From: Flavobacterium foetidum
GTDB lineage: Bacteria; Bacteroidota; Bacteroidia; Flavobacteriales; Flavobacteriaceae
Direction: 5' to 3'
Assembly: GCF_004634245.1 (NCBI RefSeq)
Contig: NZ_SJTF01000013.1
Location: 101,631-165,630, forward strand
DNA length: 64,000 nucleotides
In this document: piece after piece, positions 36,001-44,028 of the stretch
Position numbering within the stretch: position 1 is the stretch's first letter
Layout: each line of letters begins with the position of its first letter
Position numbers and translations under genes: made by a program
The notes under the pieces: model-generated
What the model was told of the DNA's origin: nothing
Databases searched by the model: none
The model's input: only the letters and a program-made list of their open reading frames with translations

Positions 36001-39000
36001 ACCGGATTTCCGTTCAAGGTGTCGTTTTCTGTCAATGAGCCTGTTGTGCCACCTGTGTTTCCGTTGATTGATGCTGTAGTTTCGGTTACGGCGTCAATTG
36101 TCGGTACGCCTACTGTTATGATAGAAGTCGCCGTATCACAGTTTGTCGGATTGGTAATCTCGCAGATGCTGTATTCCACATTGTAGTTTCCTGACGGAGT
36201 GTTCGGAGCAACCGTAACCGTTCCGTCCGCATTCAGCGTCAATCCTGACGGAACATTGATTTCAGTCAGTTTGACCTGTCCAGCAGAAGTCCCGATTACC
36301 ACCGGATTTCCGTTCAGCGTGTCATTAGTTGTCAATGGAGCAGTAGTTCCGCCTGTGTTTCCGTTGATTGAAACTGTCGTTTCTGTTACGGCGTCAATTG
36401 TCGGTGCGCCTACTGTTACGATAGAAACCACCGTATCACAGTTTGTCGGATTCGTGATTTCGCAGATGCTGTATTCCACATTGTAGTTTCCTGACGGAGT
36501 GTTCGGCGCAACCGTAACCGTTCCGTCCGCATTCAGCGTCAATCCTGGCGGAACCGTGATTCCGGTCAGTTTGACCTGTCCAGCAGAAGTCCCGATTACC
36601 ACCGGATTTCCGTTCAGGGTATCGTTTGCTGTCAATGAGGCTGTGTTTCCGCCTGTGTTGCCGTTGATTGAGGCAGTTGTTTCGGTTACGGCGTCAATAG
36701 CTGGAGCAACGACTGTCACAACAGAAATAGTTGTATCGCAGTTCGCAGGAACACTTCCAACTTCACAAATTGTATATTCTACATTATAGTTTCCTGTTGG
36801 AGTATTTGGAGCGATTGTTACAGTACCATTGGCATTTAAAGTCAAACCTATTGGCAAGGAACCTGTACTATTGAGAGTAACTTCACCTGGATTAGCACCT
36901 ATTACAACTATATTTCCATTTAAAGTATCATTTGCTGTTAAGGAGACTGTTGTGCCACCAGTATTCCCATTGATTGAGGCTGTAGTTTCGGTTACTGCAT
37001 CGATAGCTCGTTTAACCGTAACAGTTGCTTGAGCCGTGTCACAATTTCCAGAATTTAAACCTGTTTCACATAATTGATAAGTAATACTATAAGTCCCTGA
37101 AACAGTATTAGGAGCAAGAGTTAACACTCCATCAGAATCTATGCTTAAAGGACCATTGGTTACGGGTGTAACATCTGTATTTGATGATGTAACCGCAATA
37201 CCATCTAAAGTATCATTTGTAGTAATATTTCCAACAGTTGTTGAGCTTATTGTTCCAGGTGTTTGAACAGCAAAAGTATTATCATCATTAGCACAAATTT
37301 CAGAATTAATTGTAACTGCTGCTGAGCTGGAAGATGTACATCCATTAAATGTTGAACTTACTGTATAAGTACCTTTTTGTGCTGTTATTACTCCTGTTGA
37401 CGTATTTAATGACGCGCCAGAAGGAGTTATGTTATACGTATATGAAGAATTGTAATTTGTTATAGCAAAACTTCCTGTTGATGTCCCGCAAATTGGTTGT
37501 GTAATGATACTCAATAATGGCGTTGCAGGTGTGGCCTTGGGAGCGGCAGTTCCTGAACCTGCAGCGCTCGTGCATCCGTTTACAGTCGCAGTAACCGTAT
37601 AAGTTCCCGCTGTAGAAACCGTGATGCTTGACGTTGATGCTCCCGTGCTCCATAAAAGAGTTCCTGAAGCCGTAGTCGACAAGGTAGAGGTGCCGTCACA
37701 GTTGTCCACTACCGTCACAATAGGTGTTGCAGGTGTGGCATTTACTGCAACATTTACTACGTTACTAGTAGAAAAACACCCTGTAGTGGCGTTAGTTCCT
37801 ATCACATAATAGCCATTAGCTCCTGCTAATCCGGTCCAAGATAAAGAAGCTCCTGTACCCGCTTTTGCAGATTGAACCGCTGTATTACTGGAATTATATA
37901 ATTGATAATTAATTCCTGTCACCGAAGTGCCGGATGTTATAGCACCGTTATTTCCTGGAGAAGCACAAATTGTACTTCCGGTTAAAGATAATGCTGTCGG
38001 ATTTGATACTGTTAAAGTAGCACTGTTTGAACTTACATTTCCACAAATAAAATCTGATTGCGTAATTAAAGCTCTATATCTATAATTGTTCATTGAACAT
38101 GTTATAGCGGTCAGACTTAAATTTGCTGTATTAACATTAGAATAAGTACTTCCATTTGTAATCGCATTCCAAGAAGCTCCATTATCTGTACTAACCTGCC
38201 ATTGATATTGTGTAGTTCCTGAGCCACCAGAGACAGCAACCGAAAAAGATGCCGTACCTGTAGCAGAAGCTGTCTGATTTGACGGATGTGTACCAACTGT
38301 ACTTGCTGTTCCTGGAGAAAGCGGATTTACATAAGATCCAGAATAAGTTGCCGCCTGAACTGTCCCGTTTGAATTGACTACTGGTGTACCAGTACCATAA
38401 ACCCCTCCATCGTTTCCATCAGCAGTTCTTGAGTTGTAATATTCGTTTGCATCTGAACAAGAATCTCCATCAGAATCCAAGTCGAGCTGATTTGGAATTC
38501 CGTCCCCATCGCGATCACAAGCATATTCAGAGCGAAGTGATAAAACCTGTTTTCTACTAACCGTTCCTGTCCTAGATCCTGTAATTCCAAACACAAATTC
38601 ACCTGTAGTATAAGAAGTGAAAGATGCTTGATATGCATAAGTAAGGTCGGTTTCTGAAGCATTTATACCTGGTATTAAGGTTGGCCTAAAGCTATTAAAT
38701 CCAGTAGGCCCCCCAGACATAAAGCCAAGGTTGCTTAGATTAGATCCAACAATCAAATATTCAGGATTTAAAGAAGAAGAATATCCTCCAACATCGCCCA
38801 ATTCATTACCCGAACCTGTTCCGTTTCCATCAAGATCTGCTACTGTTACCCATAATTTCCCTATTGGAGCTGGCGCACCAAGAGGGTTTCCTGCTGTAGC
38901 AGACCCAGATCTCACCATAGTCATCGAGTAAGTAACATACGGATTTTCATTCGGTATAGCATCACTTAATTGTAAAGTCCCTGCTGGTGATGCAGTAGTA

Positions 39001-41222
39001 ATATCCAACTTTCCTGTGGGAACCTGCATTGAAAGAATTTTGATAACCATATCATAAGTAACTCCCAAATAATTCACGGCATTGCTCTTCAACAGATAAT
39101 CCCCGACATTTATATTTGATGCAGAGCCTGAGCCCGATAAAAATGTAAGGCCGTCAATAGCAATATTTGTTGTAGAGGCAGGACATTCTACGGTATCCAA
39201 AATCCCATCATTATCATCATCTAAATCAGCTACATCAGCGACTCCATCATTATCACTATCAACATTAACCGTAAAAGAAACATCGGAAGTTGTCGCTCCA
39301 CAGGCACCATTTCCTGCAAGAGTGTATCTTACAGTTACTCTCGTATCAATTGAAACATTTGCAGGTGTATATGTATTTCCTGAAATGGAACCTCCACCCG
39401 AGACAATACTCCAGGTCCCTCCTGAAATATTTGCCGTTAATGATTTAGTTGTACATTCACAGATTGATGTTGTTGATGTCGTATTTTGGACATCGCGAAC
39501 ATAATTTACTAAAAATGTTGCGTCGGCAGAACTGGCAGTGCCACAGCTTCCTGCCGATCGGGTGTATCTAACCGTTACATTTGTGTCTGCGGCAATATTA
39601 GCCGGTGTGTAAACATTTCCAGAAATAGTTCCTCCTCCCGCAACAATGCTCCAAGTTCCTCCTATAGGTGAGCCAACTAAAGTTTTAGTCCCAGTTTCAC
39701 AGATGGCTGCTGTTGATGTTGTGTTTGATGACGGTGAATCAATAGTAATCTTCACTACATTACTAATATCCTGACAACCAGAAGAAATTGCCACACGTCT
39801 ATAATAAGTTGTCGCAGTAATTGCAGGTGGATCATAACTTTCTGTTGTTACTCCGATCGAATTAAAAGCTATATTATCTAAACTGCTTTGCCACTGATAC
39901 GTTATCACACCAGTTCCTCCTCCAGCCGTAGAACCAACAATGTTTGCCGCATTGCCAGACGTTCCACAAAAAGCTGTTGTCCCCGGTGCTGTAATGGTAT
40001 TATTCGTTATTGGTGTATACACATTGTAAGTAATAGTAGAACTATTAGATGTTTTACCATAGGTATCATTGAATGTATAGTTTATGGCTATTGGTCCTAC
40101 GATTGAAGCATCTATCGGATTAAAAGTAACTCTTCCTGTTGCAGCATCATAGGTAAATGTACCTTTATTAGCCACAGTAAATGAATTTTGGATACCTGTT
40201 GTTGATGGATCTAAATCTACAGATGCCTTATTTGTTGTTCCAAGAGTATTTACTGTTCCGTTATCATTCGATGTAATATCTCCAGATGTAGCCGATGCGC
40301 CTTTACAGCCAACAAAAGTATCTGCATTTGCGACAGGCGTCAGTAAGGTAGACGAATCGACACTTATATCTAAATTCCTTATTTCATGATAATTGTTTGA
40401 ACCTCCTGTAGATGAGGTCAAAGCAAATTTAAGATTTGGCGGACTCGCTGTTGTGTAAGCGTAATTGTTTATAATGGTCGTTGAAGTGCTTCCATTAGTG
40501 ACACTTACCGTAATAAAAAATCCTCCCATCGAGCGCGGACTAAGTTTTATATTTACTTTTCTAAATCCGGCACTGGCCGAAGTTGTCGCAGCACGGTTAC
40601 CACCAGCAACATTAAAACCTGGTGACAAAGATGTGGTCTGCGAATGTGTTAAATAAGGATAACCTGTAGTTCCAGATCCTTGTCCTCGTAAAGTTATATT
40701 GCTTGGCAGCATTCCAGCACCATTAAGCTTACCTTCATTATTAGCCGAAAAATTTCCGTATTCATCTATACCAATTCCCAGATAACCGCCTGGAAATCCT
40801 GTTTCAGTATTACGTTGCGCGTATCCAAGAGAACCTCCAAAAGCTCCAGGAACAACGGAGGCAACGGTAGCATCAAACAATACAAAAGCAATTCCGTCAG
40901 CGCCATTTCCTCCATAAGTATAATATTCAAATGAAATATTTAAACCGTAAGCTGATGGAAAAGCATATGAATCTGACCATATTATGCCTTTTTGATTACC
41001 GTTATTATTGGTAAGCCTTAAATATCCATTGCCATTTACATCAATACTCGGTGCCGTTAAAAAAGCTGTTGGAGTACCCCCAAAAGAAATACCCGGAGCC
41101 GTCGTATTTTTAAATGATTCAGAGTAAGGAAATTGTGCCCTAGTCTGTGTAGAGATAAAAAATAATGAAAGAAGAAAGATTAGTCTAAATAAATTAATCT
41201 TTTCGAAAGTAGAGTTAAGCAT
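33015..41222 (-). CDS. giant repetitive T9SS type B surface adhesin with lectin-like N-terminus
   Basis: 2735 residues from ATG 41222 (the frame extends to a TTG at 41246, but the ATG is followed directly by a good signal peptide ending TRAQ). Regions: L-type-lectin-like (about 30-300; GADGIAFVLFD and GYLGIGIDEYGNFS); cadherin/Ig-like modules; two thrombospondin type 3 motifs (about 650-675, DSDNDGVADVADLDDDNDG; about 900-920, DRDGDGIPNQLDLDSDGD), which bind calcium in known proteins; more Ig-like modules; seven A and three B repeats (34001-37004); one related unit; a DUF11-like module (about 2500-2615); and a C-terminal CHU_C/type B sorting domain beginning near VFNAFSPNGDAKNARF and ending SGYLYINK. 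It is exported by the T9SS and displayed or released. The adjacent porP/sprF and ompA genes are likely partners. The ligand is unknown. Confidence 0.93.
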   Translation of the reverse strand: MLNSTFEKINLFRLIFLLSLFFISTQTRAQFPYSESFKNTTAPGISFGGTPTAFLTAPSIDVNGNGYLRLTNNNGNQKGIIWSDSYAFPSAYGLNISFEYYTYGGNGADGIAFVLFDATVASVVPGAFGGSLGYAQRNTETGFPGGYLGIGIDEYGNFSANNEGKLNGAGMLPSNITLRGQGSGTTGYPYLTHSQTTSLSPGFNVAGGNRAATTSASAGFRKVNIKLSPRSMGGFFITVSVTNGSTSTTIINNYAYTTASPPNLKFALTSSTGGSNNYHEIRNLDISVDSSTLLTPVANADTFVGCKGASATSGDITSNDNGTVNTLGTTNKASVDLDPSTTGIQNSFTVANKGTFTYDAATGRVTFNPIDASIVGPIAINYTFNDTYGKTSNSSTITYNVYTPITNNTITAPGTTAFCGTSGNAANIVGSTAGGGTGVITYQWQSSLDNIAFNSIGVTTESYDPPAITATTYYRRVAISSGCQDISNVVKITIDSPSSNTTSTAAICETGTKTLVGSPIGGTWSIVAGGGTISGNVYTPANIAADTNVTVRYTRSAGSCGTASSADATFLVNYVRDVQNTTSTTSICECTTKSLTANISGGTWSIVSGGGSISGNTYTPANVSIDTRVTVRYTLAGNGACGATTSDVSFTVNVDSDNDGVADVADLDDDNDGILDTVECPASTTNIAIDGLTFLSGSGSASNINVGDYLLKSNAVNYLGVTYDMVIKILSMQVPTGKLDITTASPAGTLQLSDAIPNENPYVTYSMTMVRSGSATAGNPLGAPAPIGKLWVTVADLDGNGTGSGNELGDVGGYSSSLNPEYLIVGSNLSNLGFMSGGPTGFNSFRPTLIPGINASETDLTYAYQASFTSYTTGEFVFGITGSRTGTVSRKQVLSLRSEYACDRDGDGIPNQLDLDSDGDSCSDANEYYNSRTADGNDGGVYGTGTPVVNSNGTVQAATYSGSYVNPLSPGTASTVGTHPSNQTASATGTASFSVAVSGGSGTTQYQWQVSTDNGASWNAITNGSTYSNVNTANLSLTAITCSMNNYRYRALITQSDFICGNVSSNSATLTVSNPTALSLTGSTICASPGNNGAITSGTSVTGINYQLYNSSNTAVQSAKAGTGASLSWTGLAGANGYYVIGTNATTGCFSTSNVVNVAVNATPATPIVTVVDNCDGTSTLSTTASGTLLWSTGASTSSITVSTAGTYTVTATVNGCTSAAGSGTAAPKATPATPLLSIITQPICGTSTGSFAITNYNSSYTYNITPSGASLNTSTGVITAQKGTYTVSSTFNGCTSSSSAAVTINSEICANDDNTFAVQTPGTISSTTVGNITTNDTLDGIAVTSSNTDVTPVTNGPLSIDSDGVLTLAPNTVSGTYSITYQLCETGLNSGNCDTAQATVTVKRAIDAVTETTASINGNTGGTTVSLTANDTLNGNIVVIGANPGEVTLNSTGSLPIGLTLNANGTVTIAPNTPTGNYNVEYTICEVGSVPANCDTTISVVTVVAPAIDAVTETTASINGNTGGNTASLTANDTLNGNPVVIGTSAGQVKLTGITVPPGLTLNADGTVTVAPNTPSGNYNVEYSICEITNPTNCDTVVSIVTVGAPTIDAVTETTVSINGNTGGTTAPLTTNDTLNGNPVVIGTSAGQVKLTEINVPSGLTLNADGTVTVAPNTPSGNYNVEYSICEITNPTNCDTATSIITVGVPTIDAVTETTASINGNTGGTTGSLTENDTLNGNPVVIGTSAGQVKLTEINVPSGLTLNADGTVTVAPNTTSGNYNVEYSICEITNSTNCDTVVSIVTVGAPTIDAVTETTVSINGNTGGTTAPLTTNDTLNGNPVVIGTSAGQVKLTEINVPSGLTLNADGTVTVAPNTPSGNYNVEYSICEITNPTNCDTATSVVQVSAGNLVANTDAIPSVIGTSNPQTLGVNVFDNDTKNGLPLVPSDVTLTTSTPDPKGYLTLNPDGTVTLGANPPAGTYELTYTICEKLNPSNCSSNTVSVIVGMPIIDAVTETTASVNGNTGGTTASLAANDTLNGNPVVIGTSAGQVKLTGINVPSGLTLNADGTVTVAPNTPSGNYNVEYSICEITNPSNCDTVVSVVQVSAGNLVANTDAIPSVIGTSNPQTLGVNVFDNDTKNGLPLVPSDVTLTTSTPDAKGYLTLNPDGTVTLGANPPAGTYELAYTICEKLNPSNCSSNTVSVTVGMPIIDAVTETTVSINGNTGGTTGSLTENDTLNGNPVVIGTSAGQVKLTGITVPPGLTLNADGTVTVAPNTPSGHYNVEYSICEITNPTNCDTVVSVVQVSAGNLVANTDAIPSVIGTNNPQTLSVNVFDNDTKNGLPLVPSDVTLTTSTPDAKGYLTLNADGTVTLGANPPAGTYELEYTICEKLNPSNCTEAIVKVVVITSNGPSKPNQITLVNDTNISVDGINGALEFVNVLDNDLINGQPINPATVKVSTLTPNAYFEWNTDGTVNVKPNTPGGNYTLTYEVCDKVNSLNCATAVVNVFVEVPAIAVVKTALFNDENASGFANSGETITYKFTVTNTGNVPLKGITLKDPLTGVVVSGSPIDLDVNESNDSNFTAVYKITQEDINRGSITNQASVSGNSARGVMVEDLSDDSTINGDKPTVLELNGCVIKVFNAFSPNGDAKNARFYIQGIECYPDNTVEIYNRWGVLVFNMNRYNNEDRVFVGFSEGRTTIKQTDGLPVGTYFYILKYKDSSSKPHEQSGYLYINK
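34001..37004 (-). repeat. ten-unit tandem repeat array inside the adhesin gene
   Basis: In transcription order the units are A1-A5, B1, A6, B2, A7, B3. Unit starts read at 37004, 36698, 36398, 36098, 35798, 35501, 35198, 34901, 34598 and 34301, so A units repeat every 300 bp and A-B pairs every 600 bp. A units begin IDAVTETT and contain NDTLNGNPVVIGTSAGQVKL and YNVEYSICEITN; B units begin NLVANTDAIPSVIG and contain FDNDTKNGLPLVPSDV. Each resembles a beta-sandwich module. DNA identity is very high, including 326 bp without a mismatch between 35523-35848 and 36123-36448. Confidence 0.95.
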
Positions 41223-41746
41223 AGACAACTTGAGTTTGTGGAACAATTATAGTTGAGGCAAAAAAAACGTTACGATTTATCTGCTTAAAGTTGAAATACG
41301 AAAAAAGAAAATGATTGGATTTTGCTAATGCAGAAAAAATCTTAAAAAGATTTTTAGATAAAGAGATAAGCGTTTGGACCATGGTCATGTCAGGTTCAAG
41401 ACTCAATGCTGCGTCTAGGTTAAATTAATGTAGTTTTGGAGCAGCGAAAATATACAAAGCCCTAATTACTAGCTACATTACTCGATAAACGACATGGAAA
41501 AACGTCAAAGTGCAGTTTTCTTTGCGTAAAATTAATTCAGTAATAGCCTACTTTTAAGAATATTACAATAAAACAACAGAAAATTCTTAAAAAATTATGC
41601 AATCCTTATTAAATTAAAGAAAATATGTAAAAAGAAAAAATAATCTTACACGCAACCATTCAGATTTATTTATTTGGAATGTATTTGAAAGATATTATTT
41701 ACGGAAGAAACATTTCGATAAGCGAAACTTAATTATAATAAAAAAT
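41223..41746. other. 524-bp AT-rich non-coding region upstream of the adhesin
   Basis: No credible gene. On the minus strand it must hold the 5' leader and promoter of the adhesin cassette and the 3' end of queG. I found no full TAnnTTTG; the nearest is TATTTTCG at 41445-41452 (minus), which would leave a leader of more than 200 nt. A 10-bp palindrome GACCATGGTC lies at 41377-41386. No clear terminator follows queG. Confidence 0.6.
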
Positions 41747-42673
41747 CTATTCCAAAAATTTAATATTTCGCTTTAAACCATCAAATTTGGTTCTTTTAAT
41801 TGGAGAATTTTTAAATACAGCCCGAAAAGTTTCCTCTGTAATTTCTGTCCAGTCTTTTTTTGTAAAAGATAACAGTTCAGGATTAGGATTAAATAAAGGC
41901 TCAGAATGTGCTTTAGAAAACCTGTTCCAAGGACAAACGTCTTGACACGTATCGCAGCCAAACATCCATTCATCAAATTTTCCTTTCATTTCATAAGGAA
42001 TGTTTTCTTTTAACTCGATTGTGTAATATGAAATACATTTACTTCCGTCAACAACATAGGGCGCAACAATCGCTTGAGTTGGACACGCATCTATACAAGC
42101 TGTACAGGTGCCACAATGATCTGTAACTGCATGGTCATGTTCTAATTCTAAATCAAGAATTAATTCTGCAATAAAGTAGAAAGAGCCAACTTTCTGGGTC
42201 AGTAGATTACTGTTTTTCCCAATCCAGCCCAAACCGCTTTTTGCAGCCCAAGCTTTATCTAGAACTGGAGCCGAATCGACAAAAGCGCGCCCAGAAACTT
42301 CGCCAATATTCTCTTGAATCGAATGAAGAAACTCCTTAAGTTTTTCTTTTATTACAAAATGATAATCCTGCCCGTAAGCATATTTAGAAATCTTAAAACT
42401 CTCTTCGTTTTGAGAGACCGAAGGATAGTAATTAAGGAGAAGAGAAACCACACTTTTGGCATCGTCGACCAGCAAGGTAGGATCAAGCCTCTTGTCAAAA
42501 TGGTTCTCCATATACGACATCTGTCCGTTATAATTTTGATTCAACCACTTTTCTAAACGAGGAGCTTCAGCTTCTAAAAATCCTGCCTTAGAAATACCAC
42601 AAGAAATAAAACCAAGTCGCTTAGCTTCTTCTTTTATAAATTTTGAATATATTTCTTTTGAATTAATACTCAT
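41747..42673 (-). CDS. queG: epoxyqueuosine reductase
   Basis: 308 residues. QueG is a cobalamin-dependent iron-sulfur enzyme that reduces epoxyqueuosine to queuosine in tRNA. The two [4Fe-4S] motifs are CGTCTACIDACPTQAI and CDTCQDVCPWN, and the N-terminal cobalamin-binding region contains YAYGQDYH and the conserved SGLGWIGKN. It is shorter than E. coli QueG because it lacks the C-terminal HEAT-like extension, which is common. Its ATG overlaps the stop of the P450 gene by 4 bp. Confidence 0.96.
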   Translation of the reverse strand: MSINSKEIYSKFIKEEAKRLGFISCGISKAGFLEAEAPRLEKWLNQNYNGQMSYMENHFDKRLDPTLLVDDAKSVVSLLLNYYPSVSQNEESFKISKYAYGQDYHFVIKEKLKEFLHSIQENIGEVSGRAFVDSAPVLDKAWAAKSGLGWIGKNSNLLTQKVGSFYFIAELILDLELEHDHAVTDHCGTCTACIDACPTQAIVAPYVVDGSKCISYYTIELKENIPYEMKGKFDEWMFGCDTCQDVCPWNRFSKAHSEPLFNPNPELLSFTKKDWTEITEETFRAVFKNSPIKRTKFDGLKRNIKFLE

Positions 42674-44016
42674 CTTTTAGAAAATGAAACTTCAACGTTG
42701 ACTGGTTTTAAAGTCACCAGCGGATTAAATTCTACAGAAGAGTTCTTAGATTTAATTGTATATTTTTTTACAATCTGTGAAATTGCCAAGCACATTTCAT
42801 AGATTGCAAATCCGCTGCCAATACACATTCTTGGTCCAGCTCCAAAAGGATAAAAATAAGACATTGATTTCTTCCTCTGCTCTCCAAGAAATCTTTCTGG
42901 TATAAATTCATCTGGTCTTTCCCAGTACTTCGGATTTCGATGTAATTCATAAAAAGAAACACCAATCAAAGTATCTTTTTTGATATTATAATGAATAAGA
43001 GAATCATCATCAACATTTTGTCGATCTGTTATCCATGCTGGAGGATATAAACGCATAGATTCATTTAGTACCGCATTGGTATACACCATTTTTTGAAGCT
43101 GTTCAATTATATCAGCAGTTTCTGCCTCGATTCCTGTTATCTCCTCAAAAATTTTCTGCTGCACTTCGGGATTGTTTCCTAAAAAATGCAGCGTAAAAGT
43201 CAAGGCATTAGCAGTTGTTTCATGTCCAGCAATAAAAAGCACCTTAATTTCATCTATCAACTGTTTCATCGACATTGCTTCACCCGTATCCTCGTAACGG
43301 GTTTCCATAAGCATATTCAATAAATCATTGAATTCTTCATTAGAACCGTTTCTTCCTTCAATAATTTCTTGAATAATAGCATTGTTTTCCTCCGCTAGTT
43401 TTAAATGTTTTCGGACTTGTCCGCTTAACGAAAACCAAAATGCTTTATGGGGAAGCCGGATTTCCTTAACTAAAAATTTTTGAACCTCCTCAATTATAAA
43501 TTTTATTCTGTGAAGTTTCTCTTCGGAGATAGAAAACTCAAATAATGATTTAGCTACGACATTAAATGCTAACTCACTCATTGCTGGAAAAACATCGAAA
43601 AATTGATTTTCTTTTAAATTACTGATTTCCGAAGTAATTGTTTTGTTCATATTATCAACCAGTATATTCATTTTTTGTCTATGAAATGCTGGCTGAATAA
43701 GTCTTCTTTGTTTTAACCAAAAATCTCCGTCACTGGTCAAAAGACCTTTTCCTAAATATTTGGAAAGATATACAGACTGAAATTTAGATTTGTTGTAGTT
43801 TCTTTGATTTTTAACCAAAATGTATTGTGCTACTTCATTATCTCTTGATAAAATGATATATCTTGATAAGCCAATCCTAATAGAAAACGAATCTCCCAAC
43901 TTATCAAAGTACCTCTTATGAAAAGGAATAGGATTTTTTCGCACTCCTTCTGCATCCAAAAAAAATCTGATTATGGATAATTTAGAAGGATAATTATATT
44001 TTTTATCTCTTGGCAT
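42670..44016 (-). CDS. cytochrome P450
   Basis: 448 residues, a complete P450. I-helix oxygen-activation motif AGHETTAN (about 264-271), K-helix ExxR in NESMRLYPP (about 317-325), and the haem-binding loop PFGAGPRMCIGSGFAIYE with the axial Cys (about 395). No membrane anchor, so probably soluble and cytoplasmic. It resembles the bacterial CYP102/fatty-acid-like group in general pattern, but the substrate cannot be assigned. No ferredoxin or reductase gene lies nearby. It sits between ruvB (12 bp upstream) and queG (4-bp overlap), an unrelated housekeeping context. Confidence 0.95.
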   Translation of the reverse strand: MPRDKKYNYPSKLSIIRFFLDAEGVRKNPIPFHKRYFDKLGDSFSIRIGLSRYIILSRDNEVAQYILVKNQRNYNKSKFQSVYLSKYLGKGLLTSDGDFWLKQRRLIQPAFHRQKMNILVDNMNKTITSEISNLKENQFFDVFPAMSELAFNVVAKSLFEFSISEEKLHRIKFIIEEVQKFLVKEIRLPHKAFWFSLSGQVRKHLKLAEENNAIIQEIIEGRNGSNEEFNDLLNMLMETRYEDTGEAMSMKQLIDEIKVLFIAGHETTANALTFTLHFLGNNPEVQQKIFEEITGIEAETADIIEQLQKMVYTNAVLNESMRLYPPAWITDRQNVDDDSLIHYNIKKDTLIGVSFYELHRNPKYWERPDEFIPERFLGEQRKKSMSYFYPFGAGPRMCIGSGFAIYEMCLAISQIVKKYTIKSKNSSVEFNPLVTLKPVNVEVSFSKR

Positions 44017-44028
44017 AAAAAATAAGAT

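Noticed and set aside
34399..36789. A series of plus-strand open frames of about 95 codons repeating every 300 bp
   Set aside because: They are antisense shadows of the adhesin repeats; their spacing follows the repeat unit and they lack own start signals or family features.
34001..37004. Regular repeats that might suggest a CRISPR array or satellite
   Set aside because: Units are 300 bp, fully coding in one long frame and joined without spacers; no cas genes are present.
41215..41406. A 63-codon minus-strand frame in the adhesin leader
   Set aside because: No family similarity, unlikely composition, and it overlaps the true adhesin start in another frame.
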